Assembly (NCBI RefSeq): GCF_003051005.1
Contig: NZ_QAOW01000001.1
Location: 124,001-188,000 of the forward strand
DNA: 64,000 nucleotides
Source: Rhodococcus sp. OK519
Lineage (GTDB): Bacteria > Actinomycetota > Actinomycetes > Mycobacteriales > Mycobacteriaceae
Direction: 5' to 3'
Of this stretch, positions 1 through 8,171 are shown piece by piece. The notes below the pieces were generated by a model. The model did no database searches, was not told the DNA's origin, and worked only from the letters and a program-made list of their open reading frames with translations. Made by a program: the position numbers and the translations under genes. Every line of letters begins with the position of its first letter. The stretch's first letter is position 1.

Positions 1-150
1 TTTGCGGTGCCCGGCGCCACCGGATGCGGTCTCTTCGGCTCGCTCAACTGGGCCGTCAACCAACGTGCCAACCTGCCGTCAGGTGGTTCGGGCAATTCCC
101 TCTCCACCACCAGCTCCGTCTACAACGCCGCCGGATGGGAGCTGCTGTAG
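1..150 (+). CDS. C-terminal end of a probable secreted protein (5' end outside window)
   Basis: Frame 1 is open from the first base to TAG at 148-150 and gives the last 49 residues of a protein that begins upstream of the window. The segment is Gly/Ser/Asn-rich with one Cys (GATGCGLFGSLNW) and ends GWELL. The gene for another exported protein starts 84 bases downstream on the same strand, so the two may be one surface-protein unit. The composition suits an exported actinobacterial protein, but too little is present to name a family. Confidence 0.5.
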   Translation, partial: FAVPGATGCGLFGSLNWAVNQRANLPSGGSGNSLSTTSSVYNAAGWELL

Positions 151-234
151 CGCCGCGATCGAATCGATTCATCGAAGCCTTTCCACTCGACCGTTCATCC
201 GAACGGGGCTCCACCTCACACGAAGGAGAAACGA

Positions 235-837
235 ATGGCAACGAAAGTTCTCAACCGGGGTAGTGCGGTTCTGGCCGTCGCCGCGGTCGCGACGTTGACG
301 GCAGCGGGGATGGCGTACGCGTCGACAACGATCACTCCCGCGAACACGCCGGTCACCGCAACCAGCAGCGATCTCCGGATTCTCACCCCGGGATACACCA
401 TGCGCTGCACGAATGTGTCAGGCACCGGAACGACCCCGGCTGCGCCCGGCAACGTCAACCCGTCCACTGGCGGGATCGACATCAACATCAGCAGTGTGAG
501 TCTGTCGAGTTGCACGCTCAACGGCCAGCCGGTGACGGTCGCTGCCAGCGGGACGTGGAAGCTGAAGGTCGACCATGACGGTGCATCTCCACAGGGTTCA
601 CTGATCATTCCCGCAGGCGGCGCGGTGGTCACGGTGCCGTCGAGTGGTTGCTCGATCACGGTGGGGGCGAGCACCATCGGGCCGCTGCCGTACGCGAAGC
701 CGTCGGTGACCGCCTCGAACTCCGGGACGGTCAACTTCAACTCCACCGGTGGCGGAGTGTGCCCGCCGGCAGGTCCCGGTACGGCCGCCCTGACAGGCAA
801 GCTGACGTTCTCGCCGGGAGTCGACGTCACGCCGTGA
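235..837 (+). CDS. secreted protein of unknown function (200 aa)
   Basis: An AAGGAG ribosome-binding site at about 222-227 precedes ATG 235. Residues 1-29 form a classical Sec signal peptide: basic start (MATKVLNRG), Ala/Val-rich core and a cleavable AYA-ST end. The mature part is rich in Thr, Ser, Gly and Pro with four Cys (RCTN, SSCTL, SGCSI, GVCPP) that could form two disulfides, which fits an extracellular beta-rich domain. There is no lipobox, LPXTG motif or transmembrane segment after the signal. A hairpin follows directly. I do not recognise a named family. Confidence 0.75.
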   Translation: MATKVLNRGSAVLAVAAVATLTAAGMAYASTTITPANTPVTATSSDLRILTPGYTMRCTNVSGTGTTPAAPGNVNPSTGGIDINISSVSLSSCTLNGQPVTVAASGTWKLKVDHDGASPQGSLIIPAGGAVVTVPSSGCSITVGASTIGPLPYAKPSVTASNSGTVNFNSTGGGVCPPAGPGTAALTGKLTFSPGVDVTP

Positions 838-852
838 CGTTGATCTGACCTA

Positions 853-892
853 GACCGTCCCGGTATCCACGTGGGTGTGTACCGGGACGGTC
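853..892 (+). terminator. hairpin terminator after the secreted-protein gene
   Basis: A perfect 13-bp inverted repeat (GACCGTCCCGGTA at 853-865 and its complement at 880-892) encloses a 14-base loop, 16 bases after the stop codon. There is no T-run, as is common for actinobacterial terminators. Confidence 0.65.
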
Positions 893-1217
893 GACGGATC
901 GGATCGAAAAGTATTCAGCTGAAGGCTTTTCGAGAAGCGACTGTACGGTGGTGCAGGGGATCAGCCGGGTGGCTCTTGTGTGATTGCCAATCTGTATCGG
1001 ATGGCCGGGTGAATCGATTGTGTCGACAGCAAGAGGAACCGGTCGGGTGGTATCGATTCCTCTGCTGCATTCGGGATGCGTCTTTCGGTGCTTTGCGCCT
1101 GCGATCTGGAGGGCTCGGAATCGGAGTCGAACGGATTCGGTCAAATGCCTGACAGGTTGCCCTGAACGGCTGTACTAATAGTGGCGTGGATCACATTGTT
1201 GCATCGAAAGCGTCCCG
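893..1217. other. intergenic stretch without a recognised gene
   Basis: About 325 bases between the hairpin and the next ribosome-binding site. Open frames here lack start signals and recognisable protein content. It presumably holds the promoter of the GNAT-like gene, but I could not place one with confidence. Confidence 0.4.
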
Positions 1218-1227
1218 AGGAGGTGTC

Positions 1228-1587
1228 GTGTTCGCAGATTCGCCCAGCGCCCACGTGACCGACAACGCCGACCAGAACCGCTTCGAGTTGCGGCTCAACG
1301 GTGACTTGGTGGGAATCGTCGGCTACTACGACACCTCACCTGCCCGTCGTCGCGGCGCGCGGAAACCCACTCCCGTCGTCTCGTTCATGCACACCGTCGT
1401 CGTCGAGGACTTCGGTCACCGCGGGCTCGCCGCCGTCATGGTGCGGCGCTCGCTGGACCGGGCCCGCGACTACGGCTGGCGCGTGCGCCCGGTGTGCACG
1501 TACGTGCAGCGGTTCGTGGAGGCCAACCCGGAGTACCTGGATCTGATGGCGCCGCCCGAGGCGTCCGACGCGATCTCGCTGAACTGA
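1228..1587 (+). CDS. GNAT-like protein, YjdJ type (copy 1)
   Basis: A small GCN5-related acetyltransferase-like protein of about 119 residues. It has the strand pair ELRLNGDLVGIVGYY, the central FMHTVVVEDFGHRGLAAVMV (beta4 plus a degenerate acetyl-CoA pyrophosphate loop) and the family-typical end RPVCTYVQRFVEANPEYLDL. GTG 1228 is chosen because AGGAGG at 1218-1223 sits four bases upstream; an in-frame GTG at 1186 has no such site. The next gene encodes a paralogue with the same motifs, so this is a tandem duplication. The acceptor substrate is unknown. Confidence 0.75.
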   Translation: MFADSPSAHVTDNADQNRFELRLNGDLVGIVGYYDTSPARRRGARKPTPVVSFMHTVVVEDFGHRGLAAVMVRRSLDRARDYGWRVRPVCTYVQRFVEANPEYLDLMAPPEASDAISLN

Positions 1588-1678
1588 TCGATGCGCGGCC
1601 ACGCCGCGGTCAAGGATCGGCATCGAACCGCCCCACCCGTCCCGAAACGGACCCGGTGCCGGCGGTTCGGCCGGTTTC

Positions 1679-2032
1679 ATGGGGAACGTGAACACCGAAT
1701 CCCCACGAACAGCGGGCGCCGTCGCCGTCGCCGTCCGCATCGTCGACAGCCCGCCGCACGAGCGCTACGAACTCTGGGTGCGCGACGACCTCGTCGGCAT
1801 CCTCGGCTACCGCCGCGACAGTGCCGGGCCGTCCGGTGACGTGCTCACCCTGCTGCACACCGTCGTCCGCGAGGACCGGAGCGGACGTGGTTGGGCGGCG
1901 GTACTGGTGCGGGCCGTGCTCGACCGCGCCCGCAGCGAGGGCGCCCGGATCCGTCCGGTGTGCACCTACGTCACGCGGTTCCTCGGCACCCACACCGAGT
2001 ACCTGGACCTGCTCGACGAGCAGCCGGCCTGA
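1679..2032 (+). CDS. GNAT-like protein, YjdJ type (copy 2)
   Basis: Paralogue of the preceding gene, 117 residues from ATG 1679; GTG 1688 (VNTESPRT) is also possible. Conserved parts are YELWVRDDLVGILGYR, LLHTVVREDRSGRGWAAVLV (R-S-G-R-G-W matches the acetyl-CoA loop better than copy 1) and RPVCTYVTRFLGTHTEYLDL. It is separated from copy 1 by 91 bases, and its stop lies next to the 3' end of convergent xthA. Acetylation of an amine is inferred from the fold; the substrate is unknown. Confidence 0.75.
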   Translation: MGNVNTESPRTAGAVAVAVRIVDSPPHERYELWVRDDLVGILGYRRDSAGPSGDVLTLLHTVVREDRSGRGWAAVLVRAVLDRARSEGARIRPVCTYVTRFLGTHTEYLDLLDEQPA

Positions 2033-2833
2033 TCAGGCCAGATCCACCACGACCGGCGCGTGATCGCTCGCGCCCTTGCCCTTGCGCTCGTCCCGGTCGA
2101 TGTGCGCGCCGGTGACCCGCGAGGCCAACGCGGGGGAGCCCAGTACGTAGTCGATGCGCATGCCCTGCCGCTTGGGGAACCGCAGCTGCGTGTAGTCCCA
2201 GTAGGTGTAGACGCCGGGGCCCGGCGCGAGCGGGCGCACCACGTCGGCGAAACCGGCCTCGGCGAACGCGTCGAACGCGTCCCGCTCCGGCTGCGACGTG
2301 TGCGTCTTGCCCTCGAAGAACGCCGGATCCCACACGTCCTCGTCGGTGGGCGCGACGTTCCAGTCGCCCATCAGCGCGATCTGCGCGTCCGGGTTGCCGG
2401 CCAGCCAGCCCTCCGCGTCGGCGCGCAGCTTCGCGAGCCACTCCAGCTTGTAGACGTAGTGCGGATCCGTCAGGTCACGGCCGTTGGGCACGTACAGGCT
2501 CCACACCCGCACCCCGCCCACCGTCGCACCGATCGCGCGAGCCTCCTGCGTGGCCTCCGCCTCGGGATCCTTGTTGAACCCGGGCTGGTCCGCGAACCCG
2601 ACCTGCACGTCCTCGAGCCCGATGCGCGACGCGATCGCCACGCCGTTCCACTGGCTCAATCCGACGTGCGCCACCTCGTAGCCGGCCTCGGTGAACCGTT
2701 CGTACGGGAACTGCTCGTCCTTGCACTTGGTTTCCTGCATCGCCAACACATCGGTGTCGGTGCGGGCCAGCCAGTCCACGATCCGGTCGGTTCGGGCACG
2801 GACCGAGTTCACATTCCACGTCGCGAGTCGCAC
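2033..2833 (-). CDS. xthA: exodeoxyribonuclease III / AP endonuclease
   Basis: Mg-dependent DNA repair nuclease of the exonuclease-endonuclease-phosphatase superfamily: incises at abasic sites and removes 3' blocks. The 266-residue length is normal. All hallmark motifs are present in order: RLATWNVNSVR at the N-terminus, MQETK (metal-binding Glu), the central GDWNVAPTDEDVWDP (Asp/Asn), DYVLGSP, and the terminal SDHAPVVVDL (catalytic Asp-His). Neighbours on the same strand are the SH3-like small gene and def, the order found at Rv0427c-Rv0429c in M. tuberculosis. Confidence 0.95.
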   Translation of the reverse strand: MRLATWNVNSVRARTDRIVDWLARTDTDVLAMQETKCKDEQFPYERFTEAGYEVAHVGLSQWNGVAIASRIGLEDVQVGFADQPGFNKDPEAEATQEARAIGATVGGVRVWSLYVPNGRDLTDPHYVYKLEWLAKLRADAEGWLAGNPDAQIALMGDWNVAPTDEDVWDPAFFEGKTHTSQPERDAFDAFAEAGFADVVRPLAPGPGVYTYWDYTQLRFPKRQGMRIDYVLGSPALASRVTGAHIDRDERKGKGASDHAPVVVDLA

Positions 2834-2863
2834 ACCGCCGAGGGTAGTCAGCTACCCCGACAG

Positions 2864-3103
2864 TCACCGAACCCGGCCGTCGGACCGGCGCACCGGCTTG
2901 GGGCCCAGCTCCTTGAGTCGCACCACGTCGGCGCGCTCGATCTCGACCACCCGGTCGTCGGCGGTGCGGACCACCACCGTCGGCTCGAGCTGCTCGAGCG
3001 TCCCGATCACGTCGGTGAGCGGATACGAGCCTCCGGGTGGCAGGCGATACCGCACCACCACCCGGCCGCCGATCACCGGCGGACCCGACTCGCGACTCGT
3101 CAC
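2864..3103 (-). CDS. stand-alone SH3-like domain protein (Rv0428c N-terminal type)
   Basis: A 79-residue protein from GTG 3103, preceded by GAGGAT and 11 bases after the def stop codon. Core: GGRVVVRYRLPPGGSYPLTDVIGTL, VVVRTADDRVVEIERADVVRLKELGPKPVR, a small beta-barrel fold. In M. tuberculosis the gene between def and xthA (Rv0428c) encodes about 300 residues with such a domain ahead of a GNAT acetyltransferase. Here only the SH3-like part remains and it stops before xthA. It is either a true single-domain protein or the remnant of a gene that lost its acetyltransferase half. Confidence 0.7.
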   Translation of the reverse strand: MTSRESGPPVIGGRVVVRYRLPPGGSYPLTDVIGTLEQLEPTVVVRTADDRVVEIERADVVRLKELGPKPVRRSDGRVR

Positions 3104-3114
3104 GGATCCTCGAC

Positions 3115-3720
3115 TCAGTCTTCTTCGGAGTCCTCGTCGTGACCGAACGGGTCGTCGACCGTGCCCGGCGTCCAGCTCAGCCCCGGCACGCCCCAACCCT
3201 CGTACTTGATCGTCTTCTTCGCCGCGCGCTTGTTGCGGCCGATCAGCACGTCCACGTACAGGAAGCCGTCGAGGTGACCGGTCTCGTGCTGCAGCATCCG
3301 TGCGAAGAAGCCGTGGCCCTCGATCTCGATCGGGTTGCCGTCCTCGTCGGTGCCGGTGACCTTGGCCCAGTCGGCGCGCCCGGTGGGGAACTGCTCACCG
3401 GGAACCGACAGGCAGCCCTCGACGTCGTCGTCCTCGTCCGGCATGGTCTCCGGGATCTCCGACGTCTCGAGCACCGGGTTGACCACGCAGCCGCGGCGAC
3501 GGGTCGACTTGCCGTTCTCGTCGACATCGGGGCAGTCGTACACGAACAGGCGCTTGGCGACACCGACCTGGTTCGCGGCCAGACCCACACCGTTCGCGGC
3601 GTCCATCGTCTCGTACATGTCGCGGATCAGATCGGCGAGTTCGGCGGGGGACTCGGTCACGGGCTTGGTCGGCTCGTGCAGGACGGGATCGCCGACGATC
3701 CGGATCGGAAGAATAGCCAT
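3115..3720 (-). CDS. def: peptide deformylase
   Basis: Removes the N-formyl group from nascent proteins. All three metalloenzyme motifs are present: [10 protein letters not shown] (motif 1), VEGCLSVPG (motif 2, Cys ligand) and QHETGHLDG (HExxH, motif 3). ATG 3720 ([17 protein letters not shown]) matches usual actinobacterial starts; in-frame GTG/TTG codons just upstream would add three residues. At about 201 residues with an acidic tail (DEDSEED) it resembles Rv0429c. It is followed closely by the SH3-like gene, so the two are probably co-transcribed. Confidence 0.93.
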   Translation of the reverse strand: MAILPIRIVGDPVLHEPTKPVTESPAELADLIRDMYETMDAANGVGLAANQVGVAKRLFVYDCPDVDENGKSTRRRGCVVNPVLETSEIPETMPDEDDDVEGCLSVPGEQFPTGRADWAKVTGTDEDGNPIEIEGHGFFARMLQHETGHLDGFLYVDVLIGRNKRAAKKTIKYEGWGVPGLSWTPGTVDDPFGHDEDSEED

Positions 3721-3849
3721 GGTCACCAAGGATAATGGGCGTGATATTCGCGGCGCGTCCCCCTGGAACCCCGTCGCCCTCGCCGTGACCGTGGTTCAAT
3801 GACCAGGAAGAACATCGGTGTAATTCGAACCGAAGCAGCGAGGAGTGAG

Positions 3850-4176
3850 ATGGACGGCGCAGCAGCTCGGAACGAGTCCGAACGCAGCGACGGAGCGTCG
3901 GGCAACGAGGTCGGCGAGGACGGACTGACTCGCCGCGAACACGACATTCTCTCCTTCGAGCGGCAGTGGTGGAAGTACGCCGGGGCCAAGGAAGAGGCCA
4001 TCAAGGAACTCTTCGCCATGTCGGCCACCCGCTACTACCAAGTGCTCAACGCGCTGGTCGATCGTCCCGAGGCGCTGGTCGCCGACCCCATGCTGGTCAA
4101 GCGCCTGCGGCGCCTGCGCGCCAGTCGCCAGAAGGCCCGTGCGGCCCGCCGTCTGGGCTTCGACCTCAGCACGTAG
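3850..4176 (+). CDS. DUF3263 protein (Rv0430 homologue)
   Basis: A small, charged, probably cytoplasmic protein of 108 residues. ATG 3850 is favoured because AGGAG at 3841-3845 is ideally spaced; an in-frame ATG at 3799 lacks a site. The conserved domain runs LTRREHDILSFERQWWKYAG, then KEELFAMSATRYYQVLNALVD and a basic C-terminus (LRRLRASRQKARAARRLGFD). The helix-rich, basic end would suit nucleic-acid binding, but function is unestablished. It sits divergent from def and before the VirR-like gene, as in M. tuberculosis. Confidence 0.85.
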   Translation: MDGAAARNESERSDGASGNEVGEDGLTRREHDILSFERQWWKYAGAKEEAIKELFAMSATRYYQVLNALVDRPEALVADPMLVKRLRRLRASRQKARAARRLGFDLST

Positions 4177-4225
4177 CCCTCACCACCTAGCCCCGCGCTC
4201 TACGCGCCGATTAAGGTCGTGAGTC

Positions 4226-4795
4226 GTGACCACCCCGAATCCAGAGTCGTCAGGCCCCCCACTGCGAGCGATCGCGATGGTGCTGATCGCTCTCGCGATC
4301 CTCTTCGCCGGCCTCGGCGCGGCATCGCTGGGTGGCTCCGATTCCGACGAGACGGCCACCGAGACGTCGCTGACGACGACGGCATCCGCCGCCGCCGCGC
4401 CCGCGGCAGCACGCACGACGACTGCGGCGCCCACCACGACCGCCGCCGAGTCCACCACCCAGACCAGCACCGCGACGTCGACTTCGAGTGCTGCAGCCGC
4501 CACGTCCGGGCGGGTCGACAAGTCCGTCCCGGTGCGGGTGTTCAACAACAGCACGGTCTCGGGGCTGGCCGCGCAGACCGCCGATGAGCTGACGTCCAGC
4601 GGCTGGAGCATCTCCGAGACCGGCAACTACAGCTACGGGCAGATCCAGAACACCACCGTCTACTACGGCAGCAGCGCTTCCGAGAAGGCCGCCGCGCAGG
4701 CCATCGCTGCCGAACTGGGAGTGAAGGCGGAACCCCGTTTCGCGGGAATCGACAGTGCGTCGCCCGGCGTGATCGTGATCGTCACCTCCGAATAG
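4226..4795 (+). CDS. membrane-anchored LytR_C-domain protein (VirR/Rv0431-like)
   Basis: 189 residues from GTG 4226. Residues about 14-36 (LRAIAMVLIALAILFAGLGAA) are one transmembrane anchor; then comes a low-complexity Thr/Ala/Ser linker of about 60 residues, suited to crossing the cell wall; residues about 98-189 are a LytR_C domain (VPVRVFNNSTVSGLAAQTAD, SAGWS-like turn, TTVYYGSSASEKAAAQAIA). The position between DUF3263 and sodC matches Rv0431 (VirR), linked in mycobacteria to envelope integrity and vesicle release. The linker is strongly biased and looks repeat-expanded. Confidence 0.85.
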   Translation: MTTPNPESSGPPLRAIAMVLIALAILFAGLGAASLGGSDSDETATETSLTTTASAAAAPAAARTTTAAPTTTAAESTTQTSTATSTSSAAAATSGRVDKSVPVRVFNNSTVSGLAAQTADELTSSGWSISETGNYSYGQIQNTTVYYGSSASEKAAAQAIAAELGVKAEPRFAGIDSASPGVIVIVTSE

Positions 4796-4857
4796 TTCGG
4801 CACGACGCGCTGGTTATGATCATCCGCAGATTTCAACCACCTCGAAGGAGCGGTTCG

Positions 4858-5568
4858 ATGGCCTCGCAATTCTCCCGTCGCAAGTCCTGGCGTGTCGTGA
4901 CCCCGTTGGTCGCGATCGCCGCGCTGGGCTTGACCGCATGCTCGAACAACGAGGAGCCCACCGACGTTCCCGGCACCACCCCGCCGGTGTGGACCGGCGC
5001 CCCCGCTCCCGCGGGCGAGCACGGTGAGAGCGGCTCCGAGCACGCCACCACCACCGGTTCCGCCGACAACGTCGCGGTGACGCTGAAGGACGCCAAGGGC
5101 GCCCAGGTGGGCACCGCGACGCTCGCCGCAACCGGCGGCTACGTGCAGATCACCGTCGATGCCCAGGGCCTCGAGCCCGGCTTCCACGGCCTGCACGTCC
5201 ACTCGGTCGGCAAGTGCGAGGCCAACTCCGTCGCCCCCACCGGCGGCGAGCCCGGCAACTTCCTCTCCGCCGGCGGCCACTTCCAGGTCCAGGGCCACAC
5301 CGGCCACCCGGCCAGCGGCGACCTCACGTCGCTCGAGGTCCGCGAGGACGGCAAGGGCTACCTGGTCACCACCACCGACGCCTTCACCCTCGAGAATCTG
5401 AAGAACGGCGGCAAGGGGACCGCGCTGATGATCCACGCGGACGCCGACAACTTCGGCAACATCCCCACCCGCTACACGCTGCCCGACAATGCGGCCGTGC
5501 CGGACCAGCAGACGCTGTCCACCGGTGACGCCGGCGGACGCGTGGCCTGCGGCGTCATCGGCGGCTGA
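4858..5568 (+). CDS. sodC: Cu/Zn superoxide dismutase lipoprotein
   Basis: Dismutates superoxide outside the membrane. ATG 4858 follows AAGGAG at 4845-4850. The N-terminus is a lipoprotein signal with lipobox LTAC-S (Cys about residue 21), then a flexible Pro/Thr/His linker. The catalytic domain shows the Cu-ligand strand GFHGLHVHSVGKC, GGHFQVQGHTGHPASGDL (bridging and Zn-side His/Asp), MIHADADNFG, and the C-terminal GGRVACGVIG with the active-site Arg and second disulfide Cys. It corresponds to Rv0432 and is followed by a strong terminator hairpin. Confidence 0.95.
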   Translation: MASQFSRRKSWRVVTPLVAIAALGLTACSNNEEPTDVPGTTPPVWTGAPAPAGEHGESGSEHATTTGSADNVAVTLKDAKGAQVGTATLAATGGYVQITVDAQGLEPGFHGLHVHSVGKCEANSVAPTGGEPGNFLSAGGHFQVQGHTGHPASGDLTSLEVREDGKGYLVTTTDAFTLENLKNGGKGTALMIHADADNFGNIPTRYTLPDNAAVPDQQTLSTGDAGGRVACGVIGG

Positions 5569-5588
5569 CGACAGCACCGGATCACCCG

Positions 5589-5617
5589 AACGGCGGGGCC
5601 ATCACGGCCCCGCCGTT
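5589..5617 (+). terminator. rho-independent-type hairpin after sodC
   Basis: A perfect 12-bp stem (AACGGCGGGGCC, 5589-5600, pairing with 5606-5617), loop ATCAC, followed by TTT. It starts 20 bases after the sodC stop. Confidence 0.8.
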
Positions 5618-5680
5618 TCGCGTCTGCCAGCGGTTTCCGGACCCGTGCGGGGTATCGAACCCTGTGGTTGGATCGATTGC

Positions 5681-6799
5681 GTGGGAGTTCCTTTTGCAGA
5701 TTCACCCCGTCCGACCCTCGGCGTGGAATGGGAGATAGCGCTGGTCGACAGGACCACCCGCGATCTGTCGAACACTGCCGCCGAGGTCCTCGGTGCCGTC
5801 GGCGGACTGGCCGACAAACCCCGCGTCACCAAGGAATTGCTACGCAACACCGTCGAGTTCGTCACCGGAATTTGTGACAATGTCGGCGAGGCCATCGACG
5901 ACCTGTCGGAGACGATGTCGCTGGTGCGCCGGGCCGCCGACCCGCTGGGCGTCGACCTCATGTGCGCCGGAACCCACCCGTTCGCGCAGTGGTCCACCCA
6001 GCTGATCACCCGGACGCCGCACTACGACGAACTCATCGAGCGCACCCAGTGGTGGGGGCGGCAGATGCTGATCTGGGGTGTGCACGTGCATGTCGGGATC
6101 TCCTCCAAGGAGAAGGTGTTCCCGATCCTCAACGCGCTGCTGCTGAAATATCCTCACCTGCTTGCCCTTTCGGCATCCTCTCCGATGTGGACCGGCGTCG
6201 ACACCGGGTACGCCAGCAACCGGGCGCTGATGTTCCAGCAGCTGCCCACCGCCGGCCTACCGTTCCAGTTCGAGAACTGGACGCAATTCGAGGGCTATGT
6301 CGACGATCAGCTCACCACCGGCGTCATCGACAACCTCGGCGGCCTGCACTGGGACATCCGGCCCGCGCCGCGCTGGGGCACCATCGAGGTGCGGGTGTGC
6401 GACGGCATCTCCTCCCTCACCGAACTGTCCGCGCTCGTCGCCCTCATCCACTGCCTCGTCGTGTATCTCGACGAGCGCCTCGACGCGGGGGAGACGCTGC
6501 CGTCGATGCAGCCGTGGCACGTGCAGGAGAACAAGTGGCGCGCGGCGCGATACGGCATCGACGCCGAGGTGATCCTGGGCGCGGACAACAGCGAACGGCT
6601 CGTCACCGACGACCTGAACGACCTTCTCGAGAAGCTCACCCCCACCGCCGTCCGGCTCGGCTGTGCCGACGAACTGGCCCGCGTCGCCGACATCCCGCGC
6701 CGCGGCGCGTCGTATCAGCGTCAGCGCAAGGTGGCCGCCGCCACCGGCGGTGACCTGCGCGCCGTCGTCGGCTCGCTCGTCAACGAACTGGACACGTAA
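5681..6799 (+). CDS. carboxylate-amine ligase, glutamate-cysteine ligase family 2 (YbdK type)
   Basis: 372 residues from GTG 5681 (VGVPFADSPRPTLGVEWE). GCS2-family ATP-grasp-like features are TLGVEWEIALVD (metal-binding Glu), RNTVEFVTGIC, the His-rich WGVHVHVGISSKEK, and RWGTIEVRVCDGISS. Family members couple a carboxylate to an amine using ATP; weak glutamate-cysteine ligase activity is known for E. coli YbdK. Mycothiol-producing actinobacteria do not need glutathione, so the real substrate is uncertain. It matches Rv0433 in position and length. A PAP2-family gene follows 24 bases downstream. Confidence 0.85.
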   Translation: MGVPFADSPRPTLGVEWEIALVDRTTRDLSNTAAEVLGAVGGLADKPRVTKELLRNTVEFVTGICDNVGEAIDDLSETMSLVRRAADPLGVDLMCAGTHPFAQWSTQLITRTPHYDELIERTQWWGRQMLIWGVHVHVGISSKEKVFPILNALLLKYPHLLALSASSPMWTGVDTGYASNRALMFQQLPTAGLPFQFENWTQFEGYVDDQLTTGVIDNLGGLHWDIRPAPRWGTIEVRVCDGISSLTELSALVALIHCLVVYLDERLDAGETLPSMQPWHVQENKWRAARYGIDAEVILGADNSERLVTDDLNDLLEKLTPTAVRLGCADELARVADIPRRGASYQRQRKVAAATGGDLRAVVGSLVNELDT

Positions 6800-6823
6800 G
6801 TTCGAATTCATTCGCCGTTTACT

Positions 6824-8155
6824 ATGAACGGCGTGTTGGTGGACGGTGGCGCGCGTACGGAGCCTGTGCGGCTCACCGACCGAATCCGAAATCTCTTGAT
6901 CGGTGGCGTGATCGCCGTCGGCATCGTGATTCTGATCGCGCTGCAGGTCTTCGCGTCGTCCCGGGGCTTCCAGGGGCCCCTCGAGAGTCTGCGCGACGAT
7001 TTTGTCGGCACCCCCAAGTCGGCGTCCGTGCCGTGGGCCGGACTCGCGCTCGCGATGGTGGGGCTCACCAACCGGCAGCGGGTGCTGGCGCTGTCGAGCG
7101 CGGTGACCATCGACGTCGTGATTGCCGCGATCCGCTACCTCGCGGGTGGATCGCTCACGGTCGGTAACGGCGCGGTGATCGTGCTGACCGCGATCGGCGT
7201 CTGGGCCGGCTGGAAATGGCAGGGCGAGCAGCGCCGCAGCGCGCTCATGGGCGTTGCTCTCGGTGCGCTGCTGATCGTCGCCACCAAGTTCGGCGACGTG
7301 TGGCTGCACATCACCGTCCTCGCCGGCCCGGAGGTCCTCGACCAGTACGTCCAGCTCGCCGACCACGCCCTCGGCAACCCGTCGTGGGTGATGGGCAACA
7401 TCGTCGACGCGACCGGGTCCGTCGGCTACGCCGTCCTGCACTGGGTGTACATCGAGCTGCCCGTGGCCGCGATCGTCGTCGCGCTGTACCAGCTGCGCAA
7501 GGGCTGGCCGTCGCACCACCTGGTCCGCACGTTCCTGCTGATCGGGCTGATCGGGCCGGTGTTCTACATCCTGTTCCCGGTGGTGGGCCCCATCTTCGCG
7601 TTCGGCGCCGACGGCAACGGCTTCCAGATGGGCGACTTCTGGCCGTCGGTCGTGCCGTTCGACCTGACGCCGTCGGCGATGCCGTTCGACGACGCCACCC
7701 CGCGCAACTGCATGCCCAGCCTGCACACCGCGTGGGCGCTGGCGCTGTTCCTGCACTCGCGGCAGGGACCCCGCTGGCTGCGCTGGGGCGGCACGTTCTG
7801 GCTGGTGTGCACGCTCAGCGCGACCCTGGGCTTCGGCTACCACTACGCCGTCGACCTCATTGCCGGCGCGGTCCTGACCCTGACGCTGGAATCCGCCCTG
7901 CGCGCTCCCGAGCGCGGATGGGGCTGGTTCCGGGTGCGCCTCGTCGCCGGTGGTGCAGTGTTGCTGGCCGCGCTGCTGCTGAGCTACCGGTTCCTGGCGG
8001 TCGAGATCGCCGAGTATCCGATCGTCTCCGCGCCGCTGCTCCTCGGCGTCCCCGCGCTCTCCGCCTACGGCTACTGGCGCACGTTCTACCGCGACCCCGC
8101 CTCCTCGCGTTTTGCGCACTTATCGCTCCCGGAGGACGCCCCGACCGCGCGCTAA
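6824..8155 (+). CDS. PAP2-family integral membrane phosphatase/phosphotransferase (Aur1/Ipt1-like)
   Basis: A polytopic membrane protein of 443 residues with about ten hydrophobic segments. The C-terminal half has PAP2 motifs: RNCMPSLHTAWALALF (C2-type, SLHxxW) and GFGYHYAVDLIAG (C3-type, catalytic His and Asp). The RNCMPSLHT form is typical of the inositolphosphotransferase Aur1/Ipt1 branch rather than simple undecaprenyl-PP phosphatases, so transfer of a phospho-head group to an envelope lipid is plausible. The last 15 or so codons (from 8106, RFAHLSLPEDAPTAR) are made of an intergenic repeat, so the ancestral C-terminus was probably replaced. Confidence 0.8.
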   Translation: MNGVLVDGGARTEPVRLTDRIRNLLIGGVIAVGIVILIALQVFASSRGFQGPLESLRDDFVGTPKSASVPWAGLALAMVGLTNRQRVLALSSAVTIDVVIAAIRYLAGGSLTVGNGAVIVLTAIGVWAGWKWQGEQRRSALMGVALGALLIVATKFGDVWLHITVLAGPEVLDQYVQLADHALGNPSWVMGNIVDATGSVGYAVLHWVYIELPVAAIVVALYQLRKGWPSHHLVRTFLLIGLIGPVFYILFPVVGPIFAFGADGNGFQMGDFWPSVVPFDLTPSAMPFDDATPRNCMPSLHTAWALALFLHSRQGPRWLRWGGTFWLVCTLSATLGFGYHYAVDLIAGAVLTLTLESALRAPERGWGWFRVRLVAGGAVLLAALLLSYRFLAVEIAEYPIVSAPLLLGVPALSAYGYWRTFYRDPASSRFAHLSLPEDAPTAR

Positions 8156-8169
8156 GTGCGCAAAACGCG
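8106..8169. repeat. inverted pair of a 22-bp interspersed repeat
   Basis: Two copies of the 22-bp element (core AAGTGCGCAAAACGCG): 8106-8127 in reverse and 8148-8169 forward, separated by 20 bases. As RNA they fold into a long hairpin that spans the PAP2 stop codon and the 3' end of mnhG, so it may terminate both convergent genes. Six more copies lie at 21.8-23.0 kb. Confidence 0.85.
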
Positions 8170-8171
8170 GG

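Noticed and set aside
5640..5670. T-arm-like GGTTCGATACC on the minus strand
   Set aside because: Arms do not pair to five bases and no D or anticodon arm is near; it lies in the leader of the ligase gene.
6257..8119. 620-codon minus-strand open frame opposite the PAP2 and ligase genes
   Set aside because: Same cause; composition is Arg/Gln/His/Asp-rich and no start signal exists.
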